A DNA stretch of 14,511 nucleotides from the NCBI GenBank assembly GCA_017303735.1, contig JAFLCF010000115.1:1-14511 (forward strand), written 5' to 3'. The notes under the pieces are model-generated. The model searched no databases. It saw only the letters and a program-made list of their open reading frames with translations, and had not been told where the DNA came from. Position 1 is the first letter of the stretch. Every line of letters starts with the position of its first letter. Position numbers and translations under genes: made by a program. Source of the DNA: Anaerolineae bacterium. GTDB taxonomy: Bacteria; Chloroflexota; Anaerolineae; Anaerolineales; Villigracilaceae. This document shows, in pieces, positions 1-7,956 of the stretch.

Positions 1-981
1 GTGCATCTGAACCGGTCGGCGCACGCCCGGCAGCGCGGATGGCACACTGGGCACCCCGTTCATCATCGCTTCGATCTGAACCAGCCCAAAAGCCTCTGTG
101 GAGTTGAGTGACGGAACCGTGATGACATCAAGATTAGGGTAGTATGCCGCCATTTGGACGGGGTCGAGGTTGCCTAAAAATTTCCAATGCCCCTGAATTT
201 CATAGTCCAGAATGCGCGGCATGAGCCTATCTGAATAAGCTTGTTCGCCCATCACGTTCTGATAGGTCCCTGCGAACAAGACCTGCGCCTTCGGATATTT
301 TTTCAAGATCGCGGGCATGGCATCCAGCAGAACTTCCACGCCTTTTTCAGAAGCAAAACGAGCCGCCATACCAATGACAGGTTTGCGTTCGCGAGTGAGG
401 TTCGTTTCAGCAAAAGCAGAAACAGCTTCCGGCGTGGGAATAGGCAACTCAACGGGAGGCAGGATCGGGGTCAGTTTGGAGGCGTAGCGCGAGAGGAAGG
501 GCGAATGATCGGCGTAATCCTGTGTGTAGGTCACGATGTGATTTGCAAGAATCCCAGCCATGTTGTTTTGAAAATCCAACACGGTGTTGACCATGCGATT
601 AAAGAAACCAAGCGGCAGTTGCACGTCGCAGTGATAGGTGAGGATGGCGGGTTTACCAAACAGCCGCGCACGAAAGGCAACCCCGGGTGCGTCGAATTGC
701 GGGAGATGCAGTTGAACCACATCATGCTCCCAAACCATTTTCGTGGCAACCAGACCGAAGGTCGGTGCAAGCACGCCTTTGCTGACTCGCGCCATCACCG
801 GAATGCGGACAACCTTGACGCCATCCATCATTTCTTCGCGCGGCAGGGATGGGTCGTACTGTGTGGTCATCACCGTCACTTGATGCCCGCGTTGGACAAA
901 GGCGCGTGCAAGGCGTTCGGCGTAGATGGTAAGACCTGATGTGTGCGGACGATAATACGTAAGTACAGTGAGTATCTTCAT
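1..981 (-). CDS. GT4-family glycosyltransferase, 3' end cut off by the window
   Basis: I translated this from the minus strand; 327 codons are open from the ATG at 981 to base 1, so the C-terminus is missing. The N-terminus MKILTVLTYYRPHTSG is a typical GT-B Rossmann start with the loop that contacts the acceptor. The second domain begins near residue 202 (VIGMAARFASEKG), with R208 and K213 in the places of the nucleotide-sugar diphosphate-binding pair. The GT4 E-x7-E motif is E296/E304 in EAFGLVQIEAM. It should transfer a sugar from a nucleotide donor to a lipid or glycan acceptor at the inner face of the membrane. The ATG overlaps the stop codon of the upstream channel gene by four bases (ATGA), implying translational coupling. 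Donor and acceptor cannot be told from sequence. The family call is secure; only the last part of the nucleotide-binding domain is unseen. Confidence 0.92.
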   Translation of the reverse strand, partial: MKILTVLTYYRPHTSGLTIYAERLARAFVQRGHQVTVMTTQYDPSLPREEMMDGVKVVRIPVMARVSKGVLAPTFGLVATKMVWEHDVVQLHLPQFDAPGVAFRARLFGKPAILTYHCDVQLPLGFFNRMVNTVLDFQNNMAGILANHIVTYTQDYADHSPFLSRYASKLTPILPPVELPIPTPEAVSAFAETNLTRERKPVIGMAARFASEKGVEVLLDAMPAILKKYPKAQVLFAGTYQNVMGEQAYSDRLMPRILDYEIQGHWKFLGNLDPVQMAAYYPNLDVITVPSLNSTEAFGLVQIEAMMNGVPSVPSALPGVRRPVQMH

Positions 982-1820
982 TTTTTGATAGGGCGTTTGC
1001 TGGATTTCTTGTTCTTTGTATGCTGATATTGCAATTGGATCGGATATGGAATTTCGATGTTGTTCTCTTCAAAAGCAACTTTGATGCGGGCAAGGGCTGC
1101 ATCTTTGGCGGCAACATTGGAACTGATCGATGTATCCACCCAGAAGTATAAGGTCAAATCGATCGACGAAGCGCCGAAGGTTTGAAAGAGGACGATAGGT
1201 TCCGGTGTGGCAACATATCCTGGAATATCTTTGATCTCATTCAAGATGATATTGCGGACTGCCTCTGTATCTGTGTCGTAGGAAATCCCGATTGGAAGGT
1301 CCACCCGGCGAAGGTCTGCACGAGTGTAATTGATGATGGGTTGCGCAAGCACATCGCCATTCGGCAGAAAGACGATACGTCCATCGAGAGTTTTGATTTC
1401 GGTGGTTCGCAAACCGATCTTTAATACGGTTCCGTCAAAACCCGCAATGCCGACCACATGCCCCACTCGAAATGGCTGCTGCACAAGCAGGATCACCCCA
1501 GAAACAAAATTCTGCATGATGTTCTGCAAGGCAAAGCCGATCGTGAAGCCGATAATGCCCAACCCTGTAAGAAATGCAGTGACGTTGAAAAAGCGCTGCA
1601 ATGCTGTGATTGCGCCCAGGGTTATAAACGTCCACTGTAGGGTTTTGGTCAATAGATGGGTAATGCCGGGTTCAGCATTGTTACGCTGAAGAACGCGCCG
1701 CAAGACACGACTCAACAGAATGCCAGCATAGATGCTGATGACGAAGATCAGAATGGCTGTGACGATGTTGGGGATCGAGGCAATGAACCCGTTTGCGATC
1801 GCAGAAAAATACTCCTGCAT
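978..1820 (-). CDS. MscS-family small-conductance mechanosensitive channel
   Basis: This 280-residue protein is the size of E. coli MscS. Hydrophobic segments lie near residues 13-36, 60-77 and 83-113. The third is the glycine/alanine-rich pore helix (GLGIIGFTIGFALQN), followed by NFVSGVILLVQQPFRVGHVV, the conserved run into the beta domain. The beta-domain hallmark PNG is at 153-155, and the cytoplasmic alpha/beta domain ends with IPYPIQ near 257-262, then a lysine-rich tail. The family opens under membrane tension to release osmolytes. An AGGAGG ribosome site lies six bases before the ATG. The gene starts 12 bases after the epimerase gene and overlaps the glycosyltransferase start, so it is embedded in a glycan-type operon. 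A channel in that position is unusual and may link envelope tension to envelope synthesis, but this is only inference. Confidence 0.93.
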   Translation of the reverse strand: MQEYFSAIANGFIASIPNIVTAILIFVISIYAGILLSRVLRRVLQRNNAEPGITHLLTKTLQWTFITLGAITALQRFFNVTAFLTGLGIIGFTIGFALQNIMQNFVSGVILLVQQPFRVGHVVGIAGFDGTVLKIGLRTTEIKTLDGRIVFLPNGDVLAQPIINYTRADLRRVDLPIGISYDTDTEAVRNIILNEIKDIPGYVATPEPIVLFQTFGASSIDLTLYFWVDTSISSNVAAKDAALARIKVAFEENNIEIPYPIQLQYQHTKNKKSSKRPIKK

Positions 1821-1832
1821 GCTTGCCTCCTT

Positions 1833-2858
1833 CTAAAATAATTTCTTGTTCGCTTGAACCCATTCGAACAGCATGTTCACGCCTTCATCCACATTGATCT
1901 TCGGCTCCCAACCAAGTTCCTGTTTGGCTTTCGAGACATCGGCATAGAACACACGCTGGTCGCCGGGGCGCCAATCGCCGCTGCCCGTGGATATTTTTTT
2001 ACCAAGCAGCTTTTCCAACTTGGGACCAAACTCAGCCCAAATCGACATCACATTCGAGGGTCCGCCGCCGAGGTTGTACACCTGCCCGCGGGCAACGTCT
2101 ATTTTTTCAACGGCGAGATCGTAAGCATTGGCAAGGTCGTTCACATGCAAAATATCACGCACTTGTTTGCCGTCGCCGTAAATGGTCATGGGCTTTCCCA
2201 TCACAGCAGCAATAATGAACCACGCCACCCATCCCTGATCTTCAATGCCGAATTGGCGCGGTCCATAAATGCACGATTGACGAAAGACAACCGTTGGCAA
2301 ATCATACATCCGCGCATAATCGCGCACGTATTGATCGCCCGTGCCTTTTGAACAGCCATATGGTGAATGAAAATCCAAAGGCTGTGTTTCGGGGCAGCCA
2401 TTCACCAAATCCTTGTAACGCCAGCGCGTGGGTTCCTCGAACAGTTCCACATCTTCCATGCCGCCATACACTTTATTGGTCGATGCATAAATGACAATTG
2501 GATTTCGTCCTGATGCGCGCGCGGCTTCGAGCACATTGAAGGTGCCCAAAGCATTGGCTTCAAAATCATCTCTGGGATTGGTGACCGAAGTGGTCACTGC
2601 AACCTGACCTGCCAGATGCACGATCACATCAGACGTTTGAGCTGCTTCGGTTATTCTGGAAGCGTCTCTTACATCCCCAATCACTACCTCAAAAGCCTTT
2701 TCGCCAAACTCAGCTTTTAGCCATTCCAGGTTGCGTGGAGCGCCTCCACGAGAAAAGTTATCGTAGATAGCCACCTTCTCGCCGCGTGCCAGCAAACGAT
2801 GGACGTAATTTGAACCAATAAAACCGGCACCCCCGGTGACAAGATATTGTTTGGACAT
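1833..2858 (-). CDS. NAD-dependent sugar-nucleotide epimerase, CDP-paratose 2-epimerase (TyvE)-like
   Basis: This is an extended short-chain dehydrogenase of 341 residues. The NAD-binding motif TGGAGFIG is at residues 8-15. The catalytic region shows ASTNKVYG (T127) and the Y167-x3-K171 pair in HSPYGCSKG. Several stretches match what I remember of CDP-tyvelose/CDP-paratose 2-epimerase rather than GalE: HLAGQVAVTTSVTNP, STNKVYG, LDFHSPYGCSKG, RQFG..DQGW and the C-terminal DQRVF.AD. The family inverts C2 of a CDP-3,6-dideoxyhexose through a keto intermediate with bound NAD. No other genes for CDP-dideoxysugar synthesis are in the window, so the real substrate may be a different nucleotide sugar. 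The gene sits between a flippase-like protein and a glycosyltransferase, which fits envelope glycan assembly. A GAGG ribosome site lies about ten bases before the start. Confidence 0.88.
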   Translation of the reverse strand: MSKQYLVTGGAGFIGSNYVHRLLARGEKVAIYDNFSRGGAPRNLEWLKAEFGEKAFEVVIGDVRDASRITEAAQTSDVIVHLAGQVAVTTSVTNPRDDFEANALGTFNVLEAARASGRNPIVIYASTNKVYGGMEDVELFEEPTRWRYKDLVNGCPETQPLDFHSPYGCSKGTGDQYVRDYARMYDLPTVVFRQSCIYGPRQFGIEDQGWVAWFIIAAVMGKPMTIYGDGKQVRDILHVNDLANAYDLAVEKIDVARGQVYNLGGGPSNVMSIWAEFGPKLEKLLGKKISTGSGDWRPGDQRVFYADVSKAKQELGWEPKINVDEGVNMLFEWVQANKKLF

Positions 2859-2873
2859 AACTTCACTACCTCT

Positions 2874-3887
2874 CTATGATTCCTGTGGGTCTTTATTCCT
2901 TAAACTCATCAGTTGCTGATACACCCCAGAAAGGGTCTGCCCTTCGCTCAATAGCCCGATCATACCAATCACCGTCGAGTTGAGATAGTTATAAAGACGC
3001 ATGGTCAACGCAGCGGCAAAGGCAGTGGATTCGTCCTGGGTGAAGCGGGTGAGGGCGAAGACAACAGCTCCCTCGAAGGTGCCAACCGCTCCGGGCGCGG
3101 AAGGAACCGCACCGCCGAAGGCTGCCATCCCCAGCCCGAAGATCGCCCAGATCGGGTGCGCATCTGGGAAGAAGGCAAGCACCATCAGATAATATGCCAG
3201 CAGTGCAATCGCCCAGTTGACGATCATCCAGAATAGAAAACGCAGGAAGAGCCAGCCATCTGTGAGAACGCCCAAGCCTTGAAAGAACGACTCGAGAAAA
3301 CTGCCGCCCACTTTTTGCAGGGCGGGGATGCGTCCACTCAGTTTATGGAAGATATCGAGCGCTGCCTGGTTGTTGCGGGCAAGGATGTACATGAAAACCA
3401 AGCCCAGAAGCATAATGCCGCCAATGACATACCCCAAAGTGGGCGAGCTCTCTGAGTTGACCACGTAGGGCAGGGCGGCGAGAAAGATAACGGCTGAGAT
3501 GATCAAGTCTACGATACGCTCGATGACGATGGTTGGGATGATCTCAGCAAAGGTCATGCCACCTGATTTGCGGCTGAGCAAAAACGCGCGTCCAATTTCA
3601 CCAAGACGAAAAGGCAGGAAGTTGTTAAGTAAATAGCCCTCACCAGCGGTAAAGAATACATCTTTATAGGTTGGCTTGTTGCGCAGTAAGGTTCTCCACA
3701 CAATAGCGCGGACCGCAAGCCAGACGAACGAAAAAATAGCAGCGATCCCGATCAAACCATAATTCGCATTGCGCAACGCATTCAACGTGGTTTTGAGATC
3801 CACAAAATAGAGAATAGCTGCGATCAGCGCAATGCTGACTAGCACACCCGGAAGGATTCTTTTTAGATTATTTTTTGATTCAGACAT
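2874..3887 (-). CDS. Flippase-like integral membrane protein (LPG synthase TM region / UPF0104 family)
   Basis: This 337-residue protein is almost entirely hydrophobic, with about eight membrane segments near residues 11-29, 44-64, 82-100, 118-140, 152-170, 213-240, 248-270 and 290-315. Family marks are GEGYLLNNFLPFRLGEIGRA at 82-101, ERIVD at 123-127 and the PSAPGAVGTFEG loop at 262-273. These are the conserved elements of the MprF/AglD N-terminal membrane domain. MprF moves aminoacylated phosphatidylglycerol across the membrane; stand-alone members usually accompany glycosyltransferases and are thought to move lipid-linked sugars. The C-terminal aminoacyl transferase domain of full MprF is absent. 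The start is supported by AAGGA six bases before the ATG. The gene lies 15 bases upstream of the epimerase gene and 55 bases after lepA. Family certain, substrate unknown. Confidence 0.88.
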   Translation of the reverse strand: MSESKNNLKRILPGVLVSIALIAAILYFVDLKTTLNALRNANYGLIGIAAIFSFVWLAVRAIVWRTLLRNKPTYKDVFFTAGEGYLLNNFLPFRLGEIGRAFLLSRKSGGMTFAEIIPTIVIERIVDLIISAVIFLAALPYVVNSESSPTLGYVIGGIMLLGLVFMYILARNNQAALDIFHKLSGRIPALQKVGGSFLESFFQGLGVLTDGWLFLRFLFWMIVNWAIALLAYYLMVLAFFPDAHPIWAIFGLGMAAFGGAVPSAPGAVGTFEGAVVFALTRFTQDESTAFAAALTMRLYNYLNSTVIGMIGLLSEGQTLSGVYQQLMSLRNKDPQES

Positions 3888-3904
3888 GGGGATTCCTTAC
3901 AAAA

Positions 3905-3938
3905 TACGGATTACGCATCACTTAATGCGTAATCCGTA
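3905..3938 (-). terminator. Perfect 14-bp hairpin after lepA; possible terminator or dispersed palindrome
   Basis: The arms 3905-3918 and 3925-3938 are exact reverse complements of 14 bases with a 6-base loop. On the minus strand the hairpin begins four bases after the lepA stop codon and is followed by a short run of four T, so it could act as a weak intrinsic terminator. It ends only six bases before the ribosome site of the flippase gene (3894-3898), so it could also affect that gene. The alternating ATGCGTAATCCGTA pattern looks like a REP-type palindrome more than a purpose-built terminator. Only a genome-wide count would tell. Confidence 0.6.
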
Positions 3939-3942
3939 ACGA

Positions 3943-5742
3943 TCATTCATCATCCAGTTTCAAGACTGCCATGAAGGCGTCTTGCGGAATTTCAACATTC
4001 CCAACCATCTTGAGACGTTTCTTGCCCCGCTTTTGTTTCTCAAGCAATTTCTTTTTACGCGAGATGTCGCCGCCATAACATTTGGCGAGCACGTCTTTGC
4101 GGGTGGCTTTGACGTTGGCACGGCTGATGATGCGCCCGCCAGATGCCGCTTGAATGGCAACATCATACAACTGGCGCGGAATTAGATCTTTGAGTTTGGT
4201 GATGAGGCGCTGCCCTTTGTGATACGCATCCTTCTCATGGACGATGGCAGCCAACGCATCAACTTGATCGCCATTGACGAGGATCTCGAGCTTCTGTAAA
4301 TTATCCACGCGGTATTCGAGGAATTGATAATCGAGAGAGGCATATCCCTTGGTGCGCGATTTGAGATGATCGAAGAAATCGACGATGATCTCGGAAAGCG
4401 GAATTTCAAAATCCAACTGCACACGGTGCGGAGCAGGATGTTCCTGCTGTTTGAAGATTCCACGCCGCTTGGTGACGAGATCCATGATAGGACCGTAATA
4501 ATCGGTGGGAGTGATGATCTCGATATTCATCCACGGCTCGCGCACTTCGACGATCTTGCCGGGGTCGGGCAATTCTGCGGGCGAATCTACTTTGATGACT
4601 TCGTTCGTGTTGGTCAAGACTTCATATTCCACCGAGGGGGCGGTGAAGAGCACATCCAGCATGTATTCGCGTTCGATGCGTTCCTGAATAATTTCCATAT
4701 GGAACAAGCCGAGGAACCCGGCGCGGAAACCGAAGCCCAGCGCCTGCGAGGTTTCAGGTTGGTACGTTAATGAAGCATCGTTGAGTTGCAGTTTTTCAAG
4801 CGACTCGCGCAGCTCGGTGTAATCGTCCGCTTCGACGGGGTAGATACCGGCAAAGACCATCGGCTTGGGGGTGAAGTATCCGGGCAGGGGTTCGGCTGCG
4901 GGTGCAGAGGCAAGCGTCAGTGTGTCACCGACGCGGCATTCGTGAACGGTCTTGAAGCCGGTCGCCACGTAGCCCACTTCACCGGAGCCGATGGCGTCCA
5001 CGGGTTTCATTCCGGGGGCAAAGATGCCGATCTCCACCGGGCGCAGGTCGGTATTGGTGGAGAACATGCGCAGAACATCGGTGGATTTGAGCTTGCCTTC
5101 GAACACGCGGATGTACGCCACGACGCCTTTGTATGAATCATAGTGAGCATCAAAGACGAGCGCACGCATGGGTTCATTGTCAGCGTCTTTTGGGGCAGGG
5201 ACACGTTCGACGATGGCTTCGAGGATCGCCTCGACGTTGATGCCTTCCTTGGCGGAGACACGCAGAACGCTGTCTGGGTCTACCCCAAGCAAAGAGCCGA
5301 CGTCTTCCGCCACTTCGTCAGGGCGGGCGGAGGGTAGGTCGATTTTATTGATAACGGGAACAAGCGTCAGGTCGGCATCGAGCGCTTGATAGAGATTGGC
5401 TAAGGTCTGGGCTTCGATGCCCTGAGTTGCATCCACGACTAAGATCGCGCCTTCGCAAGCTTTGAGCGCGCGGCTGACTTCGTAGCCAAAGTCGACATGC
5501 CCGGGGGTGTCGATCAGGTTAAGTTCGTATTTCTGCCCGTCTTTGGCGGTGTAGAACATGCGCACTGCCGACGCCTTGATGGTGACGCCTTTTTCGCGTT
5601 CAAGGTCCATCGAGTCGAGCGCCTGGTCGGTCATGTCGCGCGCGGAAACGGTGCCCGTTAATTGCAGGAGCCGGTCTGCCAGCGTGGATTTGCCATGGTC
5701 AACATGGGCGATGATACAAAAGTTGCGGATATGGTCGGTCAT
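3943..5742 (-). CDS. lepA: Elongation factor 4 (LepA), ribosome-associated GTPase
   Basis: The protein has 599 residues, the same length as E. coli LepA. The GTPase domain shows G1 AHVDHGKST (12-20), the LEREKGVTI switch I region (48-55), G3 DTPGH (78-82), G4 NKID (132-135) and G5 SAK (163-165). Next come the EF-G-like domains II and III and V, then the LepA-specific C-terminal domain, seen in AASGGRIISRANVKATRKDVLAKCYGGDISRKKKLLEKQK-type sequence near residues 530-570 with its basic tail. The family acts on stalled or badly translocated ribosomes and in ribosome biogenesis. The start MTDHIRNFCIIAHVDHG matches the usual N-terminus, though the ribosome site before it (GAAAG) is weak. It is the first gene of the leftward cluster. 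A general translation factor ahead of glycan genes is probably chance adjacency, because a hairpin follows it. Confidence 0.98.
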   Translation of the reverse strand: MTDHIRNFCIIAHVDHGKSTLADRLLQLTGTVSARDMTDQALDSMDLEREKGVTIKASAVRMFYTAKDGQKYELNLIDTPGHVDFGYEVSRALKACEGAILVVDATQGIEAQTLANLYQALDADLTLVPVINKIDLPSARPDEVAEDVGSLLGVDPDSVLRVSAKEGINVEAILEAIVERVPAPKDADNEPMRALVFDAHYDSYKGVVAYIRVFEGKLKSTDVLRMFSTNTDLRPVEIGIFAPGMKPVDAIGSGEVGYVATGFKTVHECRVGDTLTLASAPAAEPLPGYFTPKPMVFAGIYPVEADDYTELRESLEKLQLNDASLTYQPETSQALGFGFRAGFLGLFHMEIIQERIEREYMLDVLFTAPSVEYEVLTNTNEVIKVDSPAELPDPGKIVEVREPWMNIEIITPTDYYGPIMDLVTKRRGIFKQQEHPAPHRVQLDFEIPLSEIIVDFFDHLKSRTKGYASLDYQFLEYRVDNLQKLEILVNGDQVDALAAIVHEKDAYHKGQRLITKLKDLIPRQLYDVAIQAASGGRIISRANVKATRKDVLAKCYGGDISRKKKLLEKQKRGKKRLKMVGNVEIPQDAFMAVLKLDDE

Positions 5743-5804
5743 ACTGCTTTCAATTTTCCGTAATAGTTTCTTTTTGAGAGGCGATTTGCCTTAAGAGCGA
5801 ACGA

Positions 5805-5810
5805 AGTATA
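5805..5810 (-). promoter_or_regulatory. Candidate -10 element for lepA
   Basis: On the minus strand these bases read TATACT, five of six matching the sigma-70 consensus, and would start a transcript near 5798 with a leader of about 55 bases to the lepA ATG. I see no good -35 hexamer at 16-18 bases upstream, so this rests on one box and on the divergent arrangement of lepA and the SPFH gene. Confidence 0.35.
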
Positions 5811-5847
5811 CCCGATTAAAGCGAGAGACCCTTCGCCGGAAGTGCTG

Positions 5848-5877
5848 TAGACAACCCATCTATGACCCTAGTATGAT
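5848..5877 (+). promoter_or_regulatory. Candidate sigma-70-type promoter for the SPFH gene
   Basis: TAGACA at 5848-5853 and TATGAT at 5872-5877 each match the consensus in five of six positions and are 18 bases apart. Transcription would start near 5884, leaving about 50 bases of leader before the ATG at 5935. The rest of the divergent intergenic stretch 5743-5934 shows no other structure that I can support. Confidence 0.5.
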
Positions 5878-5934
5878 GGAAAACCTTGGAACTTGGGACT
5901 ACAATTTGCGTATGTAGTTTGTCAAGGAGACAAA

Positions 5935-7911
5935 ATGGAAATCCTAATTACATTATGTGTAGGGGGAGTTGGCGTTCTCTTCCTGGTTCTGCTGACAGGA
6001 ATCCGCTTCATCCCAAATAACCGTCTTGGCATTGTGGAAAAACGTTTCGGCGGCAAGTCGCTGAAATCGGGCTTGATCGCCCTGAACGGCGAGACGGGCT
6101 TCCAGCCGCAGGTTTTGCGCGGTGGGCTGCATTACCGTATGCCCGTTCAGTACGCAGTGCATATTGCCCCGCTGGTGACGATCACCCAGGGCAAGGTTGG
6201 TTATGTATTCGCCCGTGACGGTCTGCCATTGGAACCTGCACAGGTCTTGGCATCCAACGTGACCGCCAATGATTTTCAGGATGTGACGAGCTTCTTGAAG
6301 AACGGCGGACAAAAAGGTCCTCAGCGTTTAATTTTGCGCGAAGGTACTTATGCCTTTAACTTAATGCAGTTCGTGGTCATCACCGAAGAGCGCGTGTACT
6401 CATTGCCGCTCAGCCGTGACGATACGGCTGTGATCGTGCGCATGGCAGAAGTCATTAAAGAACGTGACGGCTTCCGTCCGGTTATCATCAAAGATAACGA
6501 TGACAAGATCGGTATTGTGACCGTGCATGACGGTCCGTCTTTGCCACAAGGTGAGATCATTGCTCCAGTCGTGGGTGATAACCCTGAAAAAGCAGATGAA
6601 TACCATAACAAATTCCAAGATGCCGACCGCTTCTTGAAAGCGAACGGTATGCGAGGTCGCCAGTTGCAGGTGTTGGTCGAAGGCACCTATTATGTCAACC
6701 GCTTGTTTGCAACCGTTGAGATGATCCAAAAGACCATCATTGACGTGGGCAATGTGGGTGTGGTCGTTTCCTATACAGGCGAGCAAGGGGCAGACCTCTC
6801 CGGCGTGGAATATCGCCACGGTGAGTTGGTCACTCGCGGTCAACGCGGTGTGTGGAGCGAAGCACTGCTGCCGGGCAAGTATCCGTTCAACACGTATGCG
6901 GGCAAGGTCATCCCTGTGCCGACCACCAACTTCATTTTGAAGTGGATCAAGAACGAAGTCGGCTCACACAACTTTGATGAGAACTTGAGCGAAGTGGCGC
7001 TCATCACCAAGGATGCGTTCGAGCCCACACTTCCACTTTCTGTGGTGGTGCATATCGACTACAAGAAAGCTCCGCTAGTCATTCAACGCTTCGGCGACAT
7101 CAAAAAACTGGTCGAGCAAACCCTCGACCCGATGGTGGCGGCGTACTTCAAGAACGTCGCACAGACTCGCACCCTTATTCAACTCTTGCAGGAACGCAGT
7201 GCCATCCAGCAGCAATCCAGCAAGGAAATGAAAGAGAAGTTCGAGCACTATAACCTTGAACTGGAAGAAGTGTTGATCGGTACACCTTCTTCCCCAGAAG
7301 GTGACAAGCAGATCGAGACCATCCTGACCCAGCTACGTCAGCGTCAGATCGCGGAAGAGCAGGTGGAAACCTACTCGCAACAGGAAAAAGCCGCCGTCAA
7401 AGAACGCGAACTGCGTGAAGCAGAATCACGTGCTGCCATGCAGAGCAATATGACCGAAGCCGAGTTGAATATCACCATTCAGTCGAACCAAGGTAAGGCG
7501 GAGTACGAACGCTCGATCCAACAGGCGCAGCAGATCCGCGCCTTGGCAGAAGCGGAAGCGGAAAAGGTCGCTCGTGTGGGTATCGCTCAGGCGCTCGCTA
7601 CCGAAGAACAGGTCCGCGCGTATGGTGGTCCGCAGTTCCAGGTGACGCAACAAGTGCTTAATCGCTTTGCAGAAGCCATTCAACAATCAGGCGTGGATGT
7701 AGTTCCGCGTGTGGTGGTGGGTGGCGGCAATGGTGAGAAGGGCGGCAGTACGCAGTCCAACATCATGGAAGGCTTGCTGACCATGTTGCTCTCCGAACGC
7801 TTTGGTGTCTCTGCGGATGCAGGAGTCACGCAACGCTCACCTGATGTAGAGGCGATGCGCGAAAAAATCCTGAAAGACATGCAGAAGAAAGACGATAAGA
7901 AGAAAGAGTAA
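5935..7911 (+). CDS. Membrane-anchored flotillin-like SPFH (band 7) protein with repeated N-terminal modules
   Basis: I start at the ATG at 5935, which has AAGGAG five bases upstream; an in-frame TTG at 5893 has no such support. The 658-residue protein opens with one membrane helix (3-23). Four related segments follow near residues 31-75, 87-150, 191-264 and 273-328. Each begins with a (V/I/L)G(I/Y/V)V strand, and most end in an (E)GTY or PGKY turn. An SPFH core lies at about 350-450 (ALITKDAFEPTLPLSVVVHIDY; FGDIKKLVEQTLDPMVAAYF). A long, charged helix rich in A, E, Q and R (455-560) should form a coiled coil. The tail has a glycine-rich linker (595-605) and a lysine-rich end. SPFH proteins oligomerise on membranes as scaffolds or cages. 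It is a single-gene unit ended by a strong terminator. The family call is secure; the function is unknown. Confidence 0.9.
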   Translation: MEILITLCVGGVGVLFLVLLTGIRFIPNNRLGIVEKRFGGKSLKSGLIALNGETGFQPQVLRGGLHYRMPVQYAVHIAPLVTITQGKVGYVFARDGLPLEPAQVLASNVTANDFQDVTSFLKNGGQKGPQRLILREGTYAFNLMQFVVITEERVYSLPLSRDDTAVIVRMAEVIKERDGFRPVIIKDNDDKIGIVTVHDGPSLPQGEIIAPVVGDNPEKADEYHNKFQDADRFLKANGMRGRQLQVLVEGTYYVNRLFATVEMIQKTIIDVGNVGVVVSYTGEQGADLSGVEYRHGELVTRGQRGVWSEALLPGKYPFNTYAGKVIPVPTTNFILKWIKNEVGSHNFDENLSEVALITKDAFEPTLPLSVVVHIDYKKAPLVIQRFGDIKKLVEQTLDPMVAAYFKNVAQTRTLIQLLQERSAIQQQSSKEMKEKFEHYNLELEEVLIGTPSSPEGDKQIETILTQLRQRQIAEEQVETYSQQEKAAVKERELREAESRAAMQSNMTEAELNITIQSNQGKAEYERSIQQAQQIRALAEAEAEKVARVGIAQALATEEQVRAYGGPQFQVTQQVLNRFAEAIQQSGVDVVPRVVVGGGNGEKGGSTQSNIMEGLLTMLLSERFGVSADAGVTQRSPDVEAMREKILKDMQKKDDKKKE

Positions 7912-7920
7912 GTTGAATCA

Positions 7921-7956
7921 AAAGAGGCTGGCGAGTTATCGCCAGCCTCTTTTTTT
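7921..7956 (+). terminator. Strong intrinsic terminator after the SPFH gene
   Basis: The arms 7921-7934 and 7939-7952 pair perfectly over 14 bases around the loop GTTA, and the T run continues as TTTT. It starts ten bases after the SPFH stop codon. The reverse strand of the same stem ends in TTTTGATT, and the facing acetyltransferase stops at 7955, so it probably serves both converging genes. Confidence 0.93.

Noticed and set aside
241..939. Open plus-strand frame of 232 codons
   Set aside because: It lies opposite the GT4 glycosyltransferase, has no ribosome site and shows no family motif; it is an antisense shadow.
2874..3887. Full lysylphosphatidylglycerol synthase (MprF)
   Set aside because: Only the membrane domain is present; the C-terminal aminoacyl transferase domain is missing.
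4324..5136. Several open plus-strand frames inside lepA
   Set aside because: LepA is intact and full-length on the other strand; these have no start signals or recognisable domains.
3943..5742. BipA/TypA or EF-G instead of LepA
   Set aside because: Length of 599 residues, the N-terminal sequence and the LepA-type C-terminal domain with its basic tail fit LepA only.
5893..5934. Earlier TTG start adding 14 residues to the SPFH protein
   Set aside because: The extra residues contain the AAGGAG that serves the ATG at 5935, and the membrane helix follows directly after that ATG.
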